From NCBI GenBank assembly GCA_023411555.1, contig JAEYOQ010000055.1:1-64000 (forward strand): a stretch of DNA of 64,000 bases. Reading direction: 5' to 3'. The notes under the pieces are model-generated. The model was not told the origin of the DNA and did not search any database. It worked only from the letters and a program-made list of their open reading frames with translations. The stretch comes from Bacillota bacterium (lineage in GTDB: Bacteria > Bacillota > Clostridia > Lachnospirales > Lachnospiraceae). Numbering within the stretch: the first letter of the stretch is position 1; every line of letters starts with the position of its first letter. Below are positions 40,481-49,396 of this stretch, piece after piece. Made by a program: the position numbers and the translations under genes.

Positions 40481-42190
40481 ATGAATAGGAGTTATGATGC
40501 GGATGTAATAGTAATTGGTGCCGGAGGCGGAGGTGCAGTTGCAGCCAAGGAGCTTGCAGAGAAGGGGGCCAGGGTTATCGTTCTGGAGGCAGGCCCCTGG
40601 TATGGTAATCGCAAATGGCCGAATCCGAACTCAGAGAGTGGTGAAGTAAGCAGCTCCAGCTATGAGGATCTTAGTATAGATATACTAAAGCAGTGCTTTA
40701 CCGATCTGGAGGAGGATATGAACGACTTGGTAACAGGGAAGCTTCGCTGGGGGCCGGCAAACCGTAACCTTCCTCCTTGGACAAGAAAAGGGGGAGTGGT
40801 TTGGCAAAACAGTGGTGTTGGTGGCACCACCCTTCATTACTTTGCGAACTCACCTAGAGCTTTGCCACAAATGGTAAATAATATATGGCCGATTAGCTAC
40901 GAAGAGCTGCTACCATACTATGAGAGGGTAGAGGCCGGGCTGCCGGTTCATCCTGCACCAATCACACCAAAGGAAGCGTTATTCTATTATGGTGCAAAAC
41001 AAGCCGGTTGGCAATTCAGTAATTCTCTTAATGTAACGGAACCCTGCTATAGGCAAGGGATTAATGCAATACTTGGAGTGAATCCTTCTATTAATAATCC
41101 TGATTTCGATATTCAGAATAATCAGTCTGTTGGGTGCACCCTGAGGGGGCATTGTGTCAATGGCTGTCATATGGGACCGACAGTGGAGGCGGTAGCAAAG
41201 CGGTCCACATTAGTAAGTTATATTCCACCGGCACTGGCAACCGGTAATACTGAGATTAGGCCAAATTCCTTTGTGACGAATATACTGACAAGCGGGGAGG
41301 AGGAAGAATTACAAGCCACCGGTGTGATATACAAGAATACCTGGACAGGAGAAACCACAACACTATCTGCCAGGGTAATCGTGATGGCAGCAGGAGCAAT
41401 CGAATCTCCGCGTCTGTGGCTGAATTCGGGATTGCCTGAGAATTCTTGGGTTGGAAAAGGACTTATAAACCATTACTTCGATACTGTAGCAGGCATCTTT
41501 GATGAACAGGTATTAATGAATATCTTAGGGGCGTCTGATATTAAACCATACGTAGGACAAAATTCAGCTGCACGGCTGGATATTCCTGAGGTTGGCACTA
41601 TGATTACCTATGGTATGAGTCCGGGTATCTTCTCTACCTTTGCCTATGCTACCAGCGGGAAAGGTTATTCTGCCCTGCGTCAACCGGACCCACAAGCGGC
41701 TTGGGATCTGGAGGGAATTGTGTCGGGAGAACAGCTTAAGGATTTTATGAGGCAATATAACAGAACACTTAGTATTATGCTGTTCGCCGATGATGATGTT
41801 AATCAAAGCAACGAGGTTGTCCTTGATCCAATACAAAGGGATGATTATGGATACATACCGGTGATCCGTTATCGCCCTAGTGAGACAGATATAAGGAGGA
41901 GAGATCAGTTGGCAACCTATGCGGCAGAGCTTCTGCGGGCAGCCGGAGCGAGAACTATAATCCGAGCTAATTGGCCACCGGAATTGTACATCCATATAAT
42001 GAGCACCATGCGGATGGGCTTTGTTGTTGATACAAATTGCGAAGCATATCAGGTGAAACGCTTATTCATAGCAGATAACAGTGTGCTGTATAACGGTCTT
42101 GGAGGGCCAAATCCTACTCTTACTACCCAGGCCTTGGCTACAAGAACTGCGGATAGAATATGGGAGAGATACTTCACTAATATGGGATAA
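40481..42190 (+). CDS. GMC-family flavin oxidoreductase
   Basis: This 569-residue protein has the FAD motif VIVIGAGGGGAVAAKELAEK (about residues 8-27), the GMC segment NSGVGGTTLHYFANSPRALP (about 112), a VMAAGAIESPRL signature (about 300) and a C-terminal half with IHIMSTMRMG and NGLGGPNPTLTTQALATR. In the family the substrate is an alcohol or sugar hydroxyl, with His/Asn as catalytic pair; the His of IHIMST and the Asn of GGPNPTL fit. The start at 40481 follows GGTGGAG. With the upstream subunit-3-like protein it resembles gluconate or glucose-type dehydrogenases, unusual for an anaerobe. Confidence 0.88.
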   Translation: MNRSYDADVIVIGAGGGGAVAAKELAEKGARVIVLEAGPWYGNRKWPNPNSESGEVSSSSYEDLSIDILKQCFTDLEEDMNDLVTGKLRWGPANRNLPPWTRKGGVVWQNSGVGGTTLHYFANSPRALPQMVNNIWPISYEELLPYYERVEAGLPVHPAPITPKEALFYYGAKQAGWQFSNSLNVTEPCYRQGINAILGVNPSINNPDFDIQNNQSVGCTLRGHCVNGCHMGPTVEAVAKRSTLVSYIPPALATGNTEIRPNSFVTNILTSGEEEELQATGVIYKNTWTGETTTLSARVIVMAAGAIESPRLWLNSGLPENSWVGKGLINHYFDTVAGIFDEQVLMNILGASDIKPYVGQNSAARLDIPEVGTMITYGMSPGIFSTFAYATSGKGYSALRQPDPQAAWDLEGIVSGEQLKDFMRQYNRTLSIMLFADDDVNQSNEVVLDPIQRDDYGYIPVIRYRPSETDIRRRDQLATYAAELLRAAGARTIIRANWPPELYIHIMSTMRMGFVVDTNCEAYQVKRLFIADNSVLYNGLGGPNPTLTTQALATRTADRIWERYFTNMG

Positions 42191-42197
42191 GAAATAA

Positions 42198-42239
42198 TGT
42201 GCCACAGATTATCACTTTAATAATTTGTGGCACATTTTT
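42198..42239 (+). terminator. terminator after the GMC gene
   Basis: TGTGCCACA (42198-42206) pairs with TGTGGCACA (42226-42234), followed by TTTTTA. Confidence 0.8.
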
Positions 42240-42271
42240 ATCGTATAGGAAGACCGTCCTATACGATAAAA
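42236..42271. repeat. perfect 15-bp intergenic inverted repeat
   Basis: Bases 42236-42250 and 42257-42271 are exact reverse complements around AGACCG. It directly follows the GMC terminator. The remainder of the gap to 42490 has weaker symmetry and no gene. It may be a REP-like element or an operator for the downstream exporter. Confidence 0.55.
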
Positions 42272-42490
42272 TCGCTCCATTAAGGATGCAACTTCACGGA
42301 TAGGAAGTTCCTGCTTAGCAATCCGCACTTGGGAGTGAACTATAATTTTCGCTGTAATGAGCCTTGAAAAATGGCTTTATAATAAGGTTGACAAATGTGA
42401 GCTCCCTCTGTATAATGCCTGTAAATTTTGGATATTTGCATTTGATCAACCAAATAGTTAATCAAATGCAAGGTCTTTAGGAGGGCTGTC

Positions 42491-43303
42491 ATGAATTTAA
42501 AGGTATTAAGGAATACGATGAAAAAGGACTTGCTGACGAAATTCAGAGCATATCCGATCGACTTCTTCATAGGTAATGTGTTAACCGGTTTTTATACTAT
42601 CTTAGGAGCTTATATGATGTATAAGCTTTTATTTGAGAAAAATATGGCCGCTAGCTTTACTGCCTATACGGGAACCAGTGATTATATCAGCTATGTTCTG
42701 GTTGGAAGTCTGACTTATCTGTTTGTAGTAAGAACCTGCCTGAATGTAAGCAGGAGCTTAATTACGGAGCTAAGAGAGGGAACTTTGGAGAGTTTAATGC
42801 TGGCTCCCTTTCACCGGGTGGAATATTTTCTTGGCAATATGCTGATTCAGACCGTAACAACGACGGCAGAAGTGCTTATTTCACTGATCATTGCAATTCC
42901 CTTTGGGGTTCGATTTCCCAGCTTCAACTTAGCCGGTTTTCTAATAGCGGTATTCGTGGCTCTTTATTCGTTCTTTGGGGTATCCATGGTTCTTGGCTGT
43001 ATCATGCTCTATACCCGCGACACCTATATCTCGCAGAATACCTTATTTGCATTTTTGTTTCTGGTGGGTGGTATAACCTTTCCTGCTCAGTATCTTCCTT
43101 TATGGTTAAGATACTTGGCCGATTTGATACCAATCACCAGAGCCATTACATTGATTCGTAACTCGGTGCTCTTAGGGACTGGAGCCGGGGACCAGCTACA
43201 TAGTATATGCGGTGTCCTGCTGTTAAGCACATTTTATCTATTAGCAGGTTTTTATCTAATGAAGAGATGTGAGCGTATTGCGCTGGAAAAAATATTCGGA
43301 TAA
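42491..43303 (+). CDS. ABC-2 exporter permease (first)
   Basis: The 270-residue protein has six hydrophobic segments. The ABC-2 features are ELREGTLESLMLAPFHRVEYFLG after the second helix and a later FLVGGITFPAQYLPLWLRYLADLIPITRAI, as in NodJ/DrrB-like permeases. It starts at ATG 42491 after AGGAGGG and is followed ten bases later by the ATPase. Two different permeases flank a single ATPase, so they probably form a heterodimeric channel. Confidence 0.88.
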   Translation: MNLKVLRNTMKKDLLTKFRAYPIDFFIGNVLTGFYTILGAYMMYKLLFEKNMAASFTAYTGTSDYISYVLVGSLTYLFVVRTCLNVSRSLITELREGTLESLMLAPFHRVEYFLGNMLIQTVTTTAEVLISLIIAIPFGVRFPSFNLAGFLIAVFVALYSFFGVSMVLGCIMLYTRDTYISQNTLFAFLFLVGGITFPAQYLPLWLRYLADLIPITRAITLIRNSVLLGTGAGDQLHSICGVLLLSTFYLLAGFYLMKRCERIALEKIFG

Positions 43304-43313
43304 GGAGTAGGAC

Positions 43314-44288
43314 ATGATTAGAGCAGAGAATTTGAAGAAGGATTATATTGTGAAAGTAGGCAAGGGAATTAAGAAGGAAAAGCAGGTCATACATGCAGTA
43401 AAGGATATATCTTTGCAGATTGAGAAAGGAAAAATTGTCGGCTTACTTGGGATTAACGGGGCAGGGAAGACGACAACAATGAAAATGCTAACCACATTAT
43501 TGGCGCCAACAGCGGGGACCTATTTTATGGAGGATATTGATGCTGTTAAATATCCCATGGAGATTAAGAAGAGAATTAATATGATAGCCGGTGGAGAGAG
43601 GATGATATACTGGCGACTCACTGCATATGAAAATCTCTGGTATTATGGTCAGCTCTATAATGTACCCAATCATATTCTTAAGGATAGAATTGAGGAGTTA
43701 TTAGTACTGGTAGGACTGGAGGGGAAGCAGGACATTCCCGTGGAGACCTTCTCGAAAGGGATGAAGCAGAGACTGCAGATTGCCAGAGGCTTGATTAATG
43801 ATCCGGAATATCTCTTTTTGGATGAACCGACGATTGGATTGGATGCAGTCGTATCCAAGGAGCTTCGGGGACATATTAAATATTTGGCTAAGGAGAAGAA
43901 GAAAGGGCTTCTTCTTACCTCCCATTATATGAAGGAGATTGAAGAGCTCTGCGACTATATCTATATCCTGAGCAATGGAAGGCTGATAAAAAAGGGTACA
44001 GTAAAGGAGTTAGCGGAGGATACCTTCAATCGGAAGGATTATGTCCTTAAGCTCTATGAGCATGAGGAGTTTGTACCAGGCTATCTGGAAGAGAAGCTTC
44101 GCTGCTTTGATCCGACCATAATAGTCAGTACAAATCAGGAGGGAATCTACATAAACAGTAGTGAGAATATCTCCTTGGAGCTCTCGAGGCTGTGTACACA
44201 GGAGAGATTATTCATTCGTGAAATGTATGAAAAAGAACCACTTTTGGAGGATACGATACTTCAGCTTTCTAAGGAGGTGGCTAGATGA
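43314..44288 (+). CDS. ABC-2 exporter ATP-binding protein
   Basis: This 324-residue ATPase has Walker A GINGAGKTT (about residue 48), a Q-loop area GGERMIYWRLTAYENLWYYG, the signature FSKGMKQRL and Walker B LFLDEPTIGLDA, plus a C-terminal extension of about 90 residues. The MIYWRLTAYENL and extended N-terminus recall the NatA-like/viologen exporter ATPases of the ABC-2 group. Its stop overlaps the start of the second permease (ATGA). Confidence 0.9.
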   Translation: MIRAENLKKDYIVKVGKGIKKEKQVIHAVKDISLQIEKGKIVGLLGINGAGKTTTMKMLTTLLAPTAGTYFMEDIDAVKYPMEIKKRINMIAGGERMIYWRLTAYENLWYYGQLYNVPNHILKDRIEELLVLVGLEGKQDIPVETFSKGMKQRLQIARGLINDPEYLFLDEPTIGLDAVVSKELRGHIKYLAKEKKKGLLLTSHYMKEIEELCDYIYILSNGRLIKKGTVKELAEDTFNRKDYVLKLYEHEEFVPGYLEEKLRCFDPTIIVSTNQEGIYINSSENISLELSRLCTQERLFIREMYEKEPLLEDTILQLSKEVAR

Positions 44289-45094
44289 GAGCATTTCTTA
44301 AGACCTTTGCAGCTGAGATTAAGAAGCAGCATAAGAATTATTTTCATTCTAAAACTATATATATATCATTGTTCTTATGGCCCTTACTTAGTTTCATCAC
44401 CTCCTATTATGGTTTCCAAGCCTTTGACCTGTCAAAAAGTAAAGTGACTTTCATAACGAAGGACAATGTGGTAGTATATCTATTATTGGGTTATATGTGT
44501 ATGAGCTTTTTCCGCTCTCTGGTACAGTCAGCCTGGAGATTTTCCTTTGAAAGGTATAACGGAACACTGGAGCTGATCTATCTGTCACCAAGCAATAGGG
44601 TGGCTGTCCTTCTGGGCAATGCAGTATCGTCTATGTTTGAAAGTGTAATATTAATCGTTGTATTTACTGTAGCTATCCTTATCATCAAAGCGAAGGTGCT
44701 ATATGTTCAGATGCTGCCCTGTCTGGTTGTATTTCTACTGGTTACCGGTATGGCTGTAGCATGGGGAGTTTTCTTAAATTCCTTGTTCCTCTTTTCCAGA
44801 GACTCGGGGTTTTTATATACTGTTTTGGAAGAACCGATGGAGATATTTTCAGGAGTAAAGGTTCCTACTATTCTCTTCCCGGTGTGGGCAAAGACCATTG
44901 CTGCCGTATTTCCGTTGACCTATGCCCTAGAAGCAGTGCGGCGGGTCATGCTTCTAGGGAGCTCTCTTGATGATATCCGGGAATTTTTACTGATTGGATC
45001 TCTTATCATCATAATATTATTTCTTATGGTATTATTCATTCTTAAGCTGGTAGAAAGACACGTTCGTACTACCGGTAATATGGCATTGTTTTAA
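44285..45094 (+). CDS. ABC-2 exporter permease (second)
   Basis: The 269 residues carry six hydrophobic segments, with RFSFERYNGTLELIYLSPSNRVAVLLG after helix two and a VKVPTILFPVWAKTIAAVFPLTYALEAVRR segment near the C-terminus. Both align in position with the permease at 42491. It is translationally coupled to the ATPase. The cargo of the exporter is unknown. Confidence 0.87.
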   Translation: MRAFLKTFAAEIKKQHKNYFHSKTIYISLFLWPLLSFITSYYGFQAFDLSKSKVTFITKDNVVVYLLLGYMCMSFFRSLVQSAWRFSFERYNGTLELIYLSPSNRVAVLLGNAVSSMFESVILIVVFTVAILIIKAKVLYVQMLPCLVVFLLVTGMAVAWGVFLNSLFLFSRDSGFLYTVLEEPMEIFSGVKVPTILFPVWAKTIAAVFPLTYALEAVRRVMLLGSSLDDIREFLLIGSLIIIILFLMVLFILKLVERHVRTTGNMALF

Positions 45095-45173
45095 TGTCAC
45101 AAGTTATTTCATGGGGTTGACAGGTAAGGTTAAGCTGTTACAAGAGATTGTGAGCAGGCAGAAAGGAGCAAGT

Positions 45174-46130
45174 ATGAATATCGGGATATGCTATGACCAC
45201 GATACCAAAGGAGAATTCTGCTATTCTCCTTTATTTGAAATGCTTGCTTCTATGCATGTGATTACCAAGCCAGACCATCATCTGGATCGGGCCAAATGGA
45301 TAGAAAAGGTTCGAGAGGAGCTGCCAATAGACCTACTGGAGGATATCAGAAATCTGAGCCAGGCCACCGATGAGTGGATGATTATAATGGATTTTGCTCA
45401 TATGAATCCTTTCTCTGAGCTGGCCATACCGGATGCCTTGCTGGAACTGGAGAAGCTAGGCTTGTATCGATGGAATAAGATATTTGGCTCTTATCATAAA
45501 AGTATTAATACCGAGCAGAAAATGCAAATCCTTCGCGTGATGAAGGACTATTATGAAAAGCTGTTTCAATACGAAATAGCCTATATACAACCCTTTTTAA
45601 TACGTATTCTTAAAAGAGAGCTGGAGGCCTGCAAGGAAGAAGGGCTTTTGGTCAGAGTGAACCGGTACCATGAAAGACTCAAGGTGGATACGGATGATAT
45701 TGTGTTCTATAAAAACAAAGAATATCGGTATAAGATTAACAGCCTGAGTAAGATATCAGTGACTGCCAGTACCTTTATCAGTCCTCATCTATTAATGCAC
45801 GAGGACAAAGGGGCGGTTTATGTGACAATGCTGGTTCCGGTGGAGGAGAAACAGGATATTGTACCACCTGAATTGGAGAACCTGCTGAAGGCTCTAGCTG
45901 ACGAGACACGGCTTAAGATCCTCCGTGAACTGAGCAAACGACCGGATTCTACCCAACGACTTGCAATCAAGCTAAGGATAACGGAAGCAGGAATATCAAA
46001 ACACTTAAAACTGCTGTATCAGGCTGGACTGGTTAATAAACATCGTCAGGGTAATTATATTATGTATCAGCTTGATAAGAATGCAATTGATTATCTGCCC
46101 TATACACTTTATGAATTCCTATTACAATAA
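45174..46130 (+). CDS. ArsR-family regulator with N-terminal DUF5937-like domain
   Basis: The 318-residue protein starts at ATG 45174 behind AAAGGAG; a frame from ATG 45111 is 21 codons longer but lacks a site. The C-terminal 90 residues are a winged HTH of ArsR type (LKALADETRLKILRELSKRP, then EAGISKHLKLLYQAGLVNKH). The N-terminal 220 residues resemble the DUF5937-type ligand domain found with such HTHs. It lies directly behind the exporter genes and is their likely regulator. Confidence 0.85.
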   Translation: MNIGICYDHDTKGEFCYSPLFEMLASMHVITKPDHHLDRAKWIEKVREELPIDLLEDIRNLSQATDEWMIIMDFAHMNPFSELAIPDALLELEKLGLYRWNKIFGSYHKSINTEQKMQILRVMKDYYEKLFQYEIAYIQPFLIRILKRELEACKEEGLLVRVNRYHERLKVDTDDIVFYKNKEYRYKINSLSKISVTASTFISPHLLMHEDKGAVYVTMLVPVEEKQDIVPPELENLLKALADETRLKILRELSKRPDSTQRLAIKLRITEAGISKHLKLLYQAGLVNKHRQGNYIMYQLDKNAIDYLPYTLYEFLLQ

Positions 46131-46349
46131 TTTCATATAGCATAAAACCTTAAGAAAGTATGAAATTCGATTAGACAAAATATGCTGTTCTGTGATATTA
46201 TAAGAGAAAAAATTGAGTGATAGAGAGCTTAGTAAGCCTATTTAGTGGAGAAATTGTCAGCTGGCTCTATCATATAAGCATAGAATGAATATTTTGGAAA
46301 GGATATGGTATCACGCTCATAATAAATATAAGTGATACTGGGCAGATGT

Positions 46350-46979
46350 ATGAAAGATGTAGTTGTGATCGGTGTCTCAGGAGGTTCAGCTTCCGGAAAG
46401 ACCACTGTTGCTAATCGGATAAAGGAAGCATTCAAGGATAGTGTAGAGCTGTTAAGTCATGATTTTTATTATCTTCCACATGATGAGTTGCCTTTGGAGG
46501 AAAGAGTAAAATTAAATTATGATCACCCCAATGCTTTTGATACCCAGCGTTTTATCAAAGACATAAAGCTGCTAAAGCAGTATAAGCCCATTGACAGGCC
46601 GGTATACTCCTATGTGGTACACAATCGTCTGGACGAAACAGTCCACGTGAATCCCGCAAAGGTAATTATTGTAGAAGGCTTTATGATTTATGAGAATGCA
46701 GAGCTGAGAGATCTGATGGATATTAAGGTATTTGTCGATACCGATGCGGACGAGCGCTTAATCCGACGTATCATTCGAGATGTAAACGAACGGGGCAGAA
46801 GCCTAGAATCGGTTATCACCCAGTATACGAATACAGTCAAGCCCATGCACGAATTATTCGTTGAGCCTTATAAGAAATATGCGGATATCATTATCCCGAG
46901 AGGCGGTATGAACGACGTAGCCACCTCCATGCTGATTCATCGGATTAAAGCGATCCTGGCGGAAGATGAGATAGAATAG
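46350..46979 (+). CDS. udk: uridine kinase-like P-loop kinase
   Basis: The 209 residues show Walker A GVSGGSASGKTT (about 8-19), then SHDFYYLPHDELP with the substrate-contacting D-x-Y-Y, YDHPNAFD (about 60) and IIVEGFMIYENAELRDLMDIKVFVDTDADERLIRRIIRD, all hallmarks of uridine/cytidine kinase. It phosphorylates uridine or cytidine to the monophosphate in salvage. The GTG at 46332 is an alternative start; neither start has a strong ribosome binding site. A terminator follows at 46995. Confidence 0.9.
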   Translation: MKDVVVIGVSGGSASGKTTVANRIKEAFKDSVELLSHDFYYLPHDELPLEERVKLNYDHPNAFDTQRFIKDIKLLKQYKPIDRPVYSYVVHNRLDETVHVNPAKVIIVEGFMIYENAELRDLMDIKVFVDTDADERLIRRIIRDVNERGRSLESVITQYTNTVKPMHELFVEPYKKYADIIIPRGGMNDVATSMLIHRIKAILAEDEIE

Positions 46980-46994
46980 AAACGACTATATATG

Positions 46995-47030
46995 CCTCAA
47001 ACATTGTAAAGGATGTTTGAGGTGTTTTTA
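46995..47030 (+). terminator. terminator after udk
   Basis: CCTCAAACAT (46995-47004) pairs perfectly with ATGTTTGAGG (47013-47022), followed by TGTTTTTA. Confidence 0.85.
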
Positions 47031-47111
47031 TCCTTAATTTTATCCAGACTAAACGAAACGTTGATTGTATTAAATTGATATAGATTATATTATTGATTTG
47101 AGGTGACGGTA

Positions 47112-47696
47112 ATGAATACAGTGAAGACAGGGGCATTAATAACAGCCTTAAGAAAAGAAAGGAACATGACACAAAGGATGCTTGCCGAAAAGCTGCATGT
47201 CAGCGAGCAGGCAGTATCAAAATGGGAAAGAGGCGTTGGTGCCCCGGACATTTCCTTAATCGGCTCCTTAGCGAAGCAGCTCGGTGTAAGCCCGAGAGAG
47301 ATTCTTACTGGAGAGATGACCTCAAATGAGGAGGATTCAGGCAATATGAAACGGGTCAAATTGTATGTATGTACGGAATGTGGAAATATCGTAACCAGCA
47401 CCGGAAAGCTGGAGTTAACCTGTTGTGGTAAGGTTCTGGAGGATTTGGCTCCTATAGAGGAGGACCAAGAACATACTCTAAAGATAGAAGAGATGGACGG
47501 AGGGTTATATCTAAGCATCGCTCATGAGATGAGTAAGGAGCATTATATCTCCTTTATCGCTTATACGACCAGTGATAAGCTGGTGATCAATAAGCTATAT
47601 CCGGAACAGAGTGCGGAATTACTAATCTATAGGATGGGGCATGGAATTATTTATTACTACTGTACCAGACATGGTCTGTTCTCGCACAGAATATGA
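47112..47696 (+). CDS. HTH-desulfoferrodoxin (XRE regulator fused to superoxide reductase)
   Basis: The 194-residue protein fuses an XRE helix-turn-helix (residues 5-65, ALITALRKERNMTQRMLAEK and SEQAVSKWERG) to a complete desulfoferrodoxin. Centre I ligands are Cys87, Cys90, Cys104 and Cys105. Centre II ligands are His121, His138, His144, Cys184 and His187 (HEMSKEHYI and CTRHGLF). The family reduces superoxide at the five-coordinate iron. The residue before the first ligand, normally the Lys of E-K-H, is Glu (DQEH), so reductase activity may be altered and sensing is possible. Start at ATG 47112 behind TGAGGTGA. Confidence 0.92.
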   Translation: MNTVKTGALITALRKERNMTQRMLAEKLHVSEQAVSKWERGVGAPDISLIGSLAKQLGVSPREILTGEMTSNEEDSGNMKRVKLYVCTECGNIVTSTGKLELTCCGKVLEDLAPIEEDQEHTLKIEEMDGGLYLSIAHEMSKEHYISFIAYTTSDKLVINKLYPEQSAELLIYRMGHGIIYYYCTRHGLFSHRI

Positions 47697-47723
47697 GGAA
47701 AGAGGAAGAAGATAAAGGAAGAA

Positions 47724-47762
47724 AACCACTGGGTGAGCGCATTGCTTAACTCGGTGGTTTTT
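47724..47762 (+). terminator. terminator after the HTH-superoxide reductase gene
   Basis: AACCACTGGGT (47724-47734) pairs with ACTCGGTGGTT (47749-47759, with G-U pairs), followed by a short T run. Confidence 0.75.
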
Positions 47763-47884
47763 CGTATGCCGGTTCATAACAAGAGTAAGTTCATGATGTT
47801 TGGCTTCTATATGTAAGGGTTGTAATAACCTACATAAAATGTTAAAATATGGACGAACTAAAAACCTATACTCAGGAGGACAGT

Positions 47885-48913
47885 ATGACCAGGAAAATAA
47901 CTATCCTAACTGTATATTCCATTGCGCATTTTGTGGTTGATTTTGCTTGTGCATTTCTGATGTTTTCGATGCTGAGGGGATCACAGAATTGGTATATCGG
48001 ACTGCTTATCTATAATTTCTGTGCCTTTGCCTTGCAGATGCCTATGGGACTTATCGCTGATCGCCTTAATCATAATGCCATATGCGCTGCAGTGGGCTGC
48101 GGTCTGGTTGCCTTAGCCTTCCCTTTAGGGGCTATGACTATCCCGGCAGCAATTCTTGCCGGAGTCGGGAATGGTATGTTTCACATCGGCGGGGGTATAG
48201 AGGTGTTAAATGCCGGTAAGGAAAAGCCAACGCTTCTCGGTATCTTTGTATCACCTGGAGCTCTGGGGATATATCTGGGTACCTTACTCGGTAAGCAGAA
48301 GGCACTCCCTGCGATTGTTGCCATAATCGGATTGATTGTCATGATGCTTCTTATACTAATCCTTCAATACATAGCTAGTAAGAGCTTTCGTTCAGACAAT
48401 GCAGCTCTAGACCTACTGAGCTTGAAGGCTCCATGGGTCCTTGCTGCGGTCACTAGTCTCCTGATGGTTGTTATACTTCGCTCTTATATCGGAATGACCT
48501 CCAGCTTTGCATGGAGAAGCAATACGTTCTGGGCCTTTCTTTATGTTGGTGCAGTAGTACTTGGTAAGCTATTAGGTGGAATTCTGGCACTACCCTTGGG
48601 GATAAAAAGAACCTGTATCCTATCCCTGGGACTGGCTGCTGTCTTATTCCTTTTTTCCGATATACCTGTCCTGGGAATTGCTGCAGTATTCTTCTTCAAT
48701 ATGACTATGCCCTTGACCTTATGGGGAGTAGCAAGGCTGTTGGCAGGGTGTAAGGGCTTTTCCTTTGGACTGTTGACCTTTGGTCTGTTCTTAGGCTTTG
48801 TTCCTTCTTATTTGGAGCTTAAGCCATTATTCTCGCCCACCATCGGCTTCTGTGCCGCTTCGATGATATCCTTGGTAATACTGATGTTTGGACTGCAAAG
48901 GGTGGTAGAATAA
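47885..48913 (+). CDS. MFS-type membrane transporter
   Basis: The 342-residue protein starts at ATG 47885 behind AGGAGG, 12 codons after a less likely ATG. It has about ten to eleven hydrophobic segments and the MFS loop signature GLIADRLNHN after helix two, with GVGNGMFHIGGG after helix four. The GMFH-G-G-G motif recalls fosmidomycin-resistance-type MFS proteins. Its stop overlaps the start of the small membrane protein (TAATG), so the two are coupled. Substrate unknown. Confidence 0.8.
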   Translation: MTRKITILTVYSIAHFVVDFACAFLMFSMLRGSQNWYIGLLIYNFCAFALQMPMGLIADRLNHNAICAAVGCGLVALAFPLGAMTIPAAILAGVGNGMFHIGGGIEVLNAGKEKPTLLGIFVSPGALGIYLGTLLGKQKALPAIVAIIGLIVMMLLILILQYIASKSFRSDNAALDLLSLKAPWVLAAVTSLLMVVILRSYIGMTSSFAWRSNTFWAFLYVGAVVLGKLLGGILALPLGIKRTCILSLGLAAVLFLFSDIPVLGIAAVFFFNMTMPLTLWGVARLLAGCKGFSFGLLTFGLFLGFVPSYLELKPLFSPTIGFCAASMISLVILMFGLQRVVE

Positions 48914-49260
48914 TGGGAATGGAGCTTCTATATTCACTTGGTTTTTCACTTCTGCTGACCTTGCTGCTGGAAGAAGGTCTGGCATTGTTTGTTGGCGTTC
49001 GTGATAAGAAGGATATTGTACTTATTGCTCTGGTTAATGTCCTTACCAATCCTCTGGTGGTTATGTCCTATTATCTAGCTGTACATTATAGCCATGTCAA
49101 TCGGATTGTAGTCGCTTTCATCCTAGAAGTGACGGCAGTGTTAACAGAGGGATATTATTATAGAACCTATGGAAAAACCTTATGCCGCCCTTTACTCTTT
49201 GCGTTTTGTGCCAATTTATTTTCCTACAGTATCGGCCAGCTGCTTAATATATTACTATAG
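48913..49260 (+). CDS. small integral membrane protein
   Basis: The 115 residues contain three or four hydrophobic segments (LYSLGFSLLLTLLLEEGLAL, ALVNVLTNPLVVMSYYLAVH, IVVAFILEVTAVLTEG, LFAFCANLFSYSIGQLL). Acidic residues within helices (LLEEG and AFILEVTAVLTEG) suggest a functional site. The start overlaps the stop of the MFS gene. No known family is recognised. It is probably co-transcribed with the MFS and possibly with the exported protein at 49397. Confidence 0.75.
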   Translation: MGMELLYSLGFSLLLTLLLEEGLALFVGVRDKKDIVLIALVNVLTNPLVVMSYYLAVHYSHVNRIVVAFILEVTAVLTEGYYYRTYGKTLCRPLLFAFCANLFSYSIGQLLNILL

Positions 49261-49396
49261 AGAGTGTGAATGATTGAAAAGTATAATTCACACTTGGTAG
49301 GAAATAAATGAAGGGCTAAGTTAGATTAGGATTTTATTTGAGATAGATAACAGGGAAAAGGTTCTATTAATAGAGGTTAAGAAGGAGAGGAAGACA

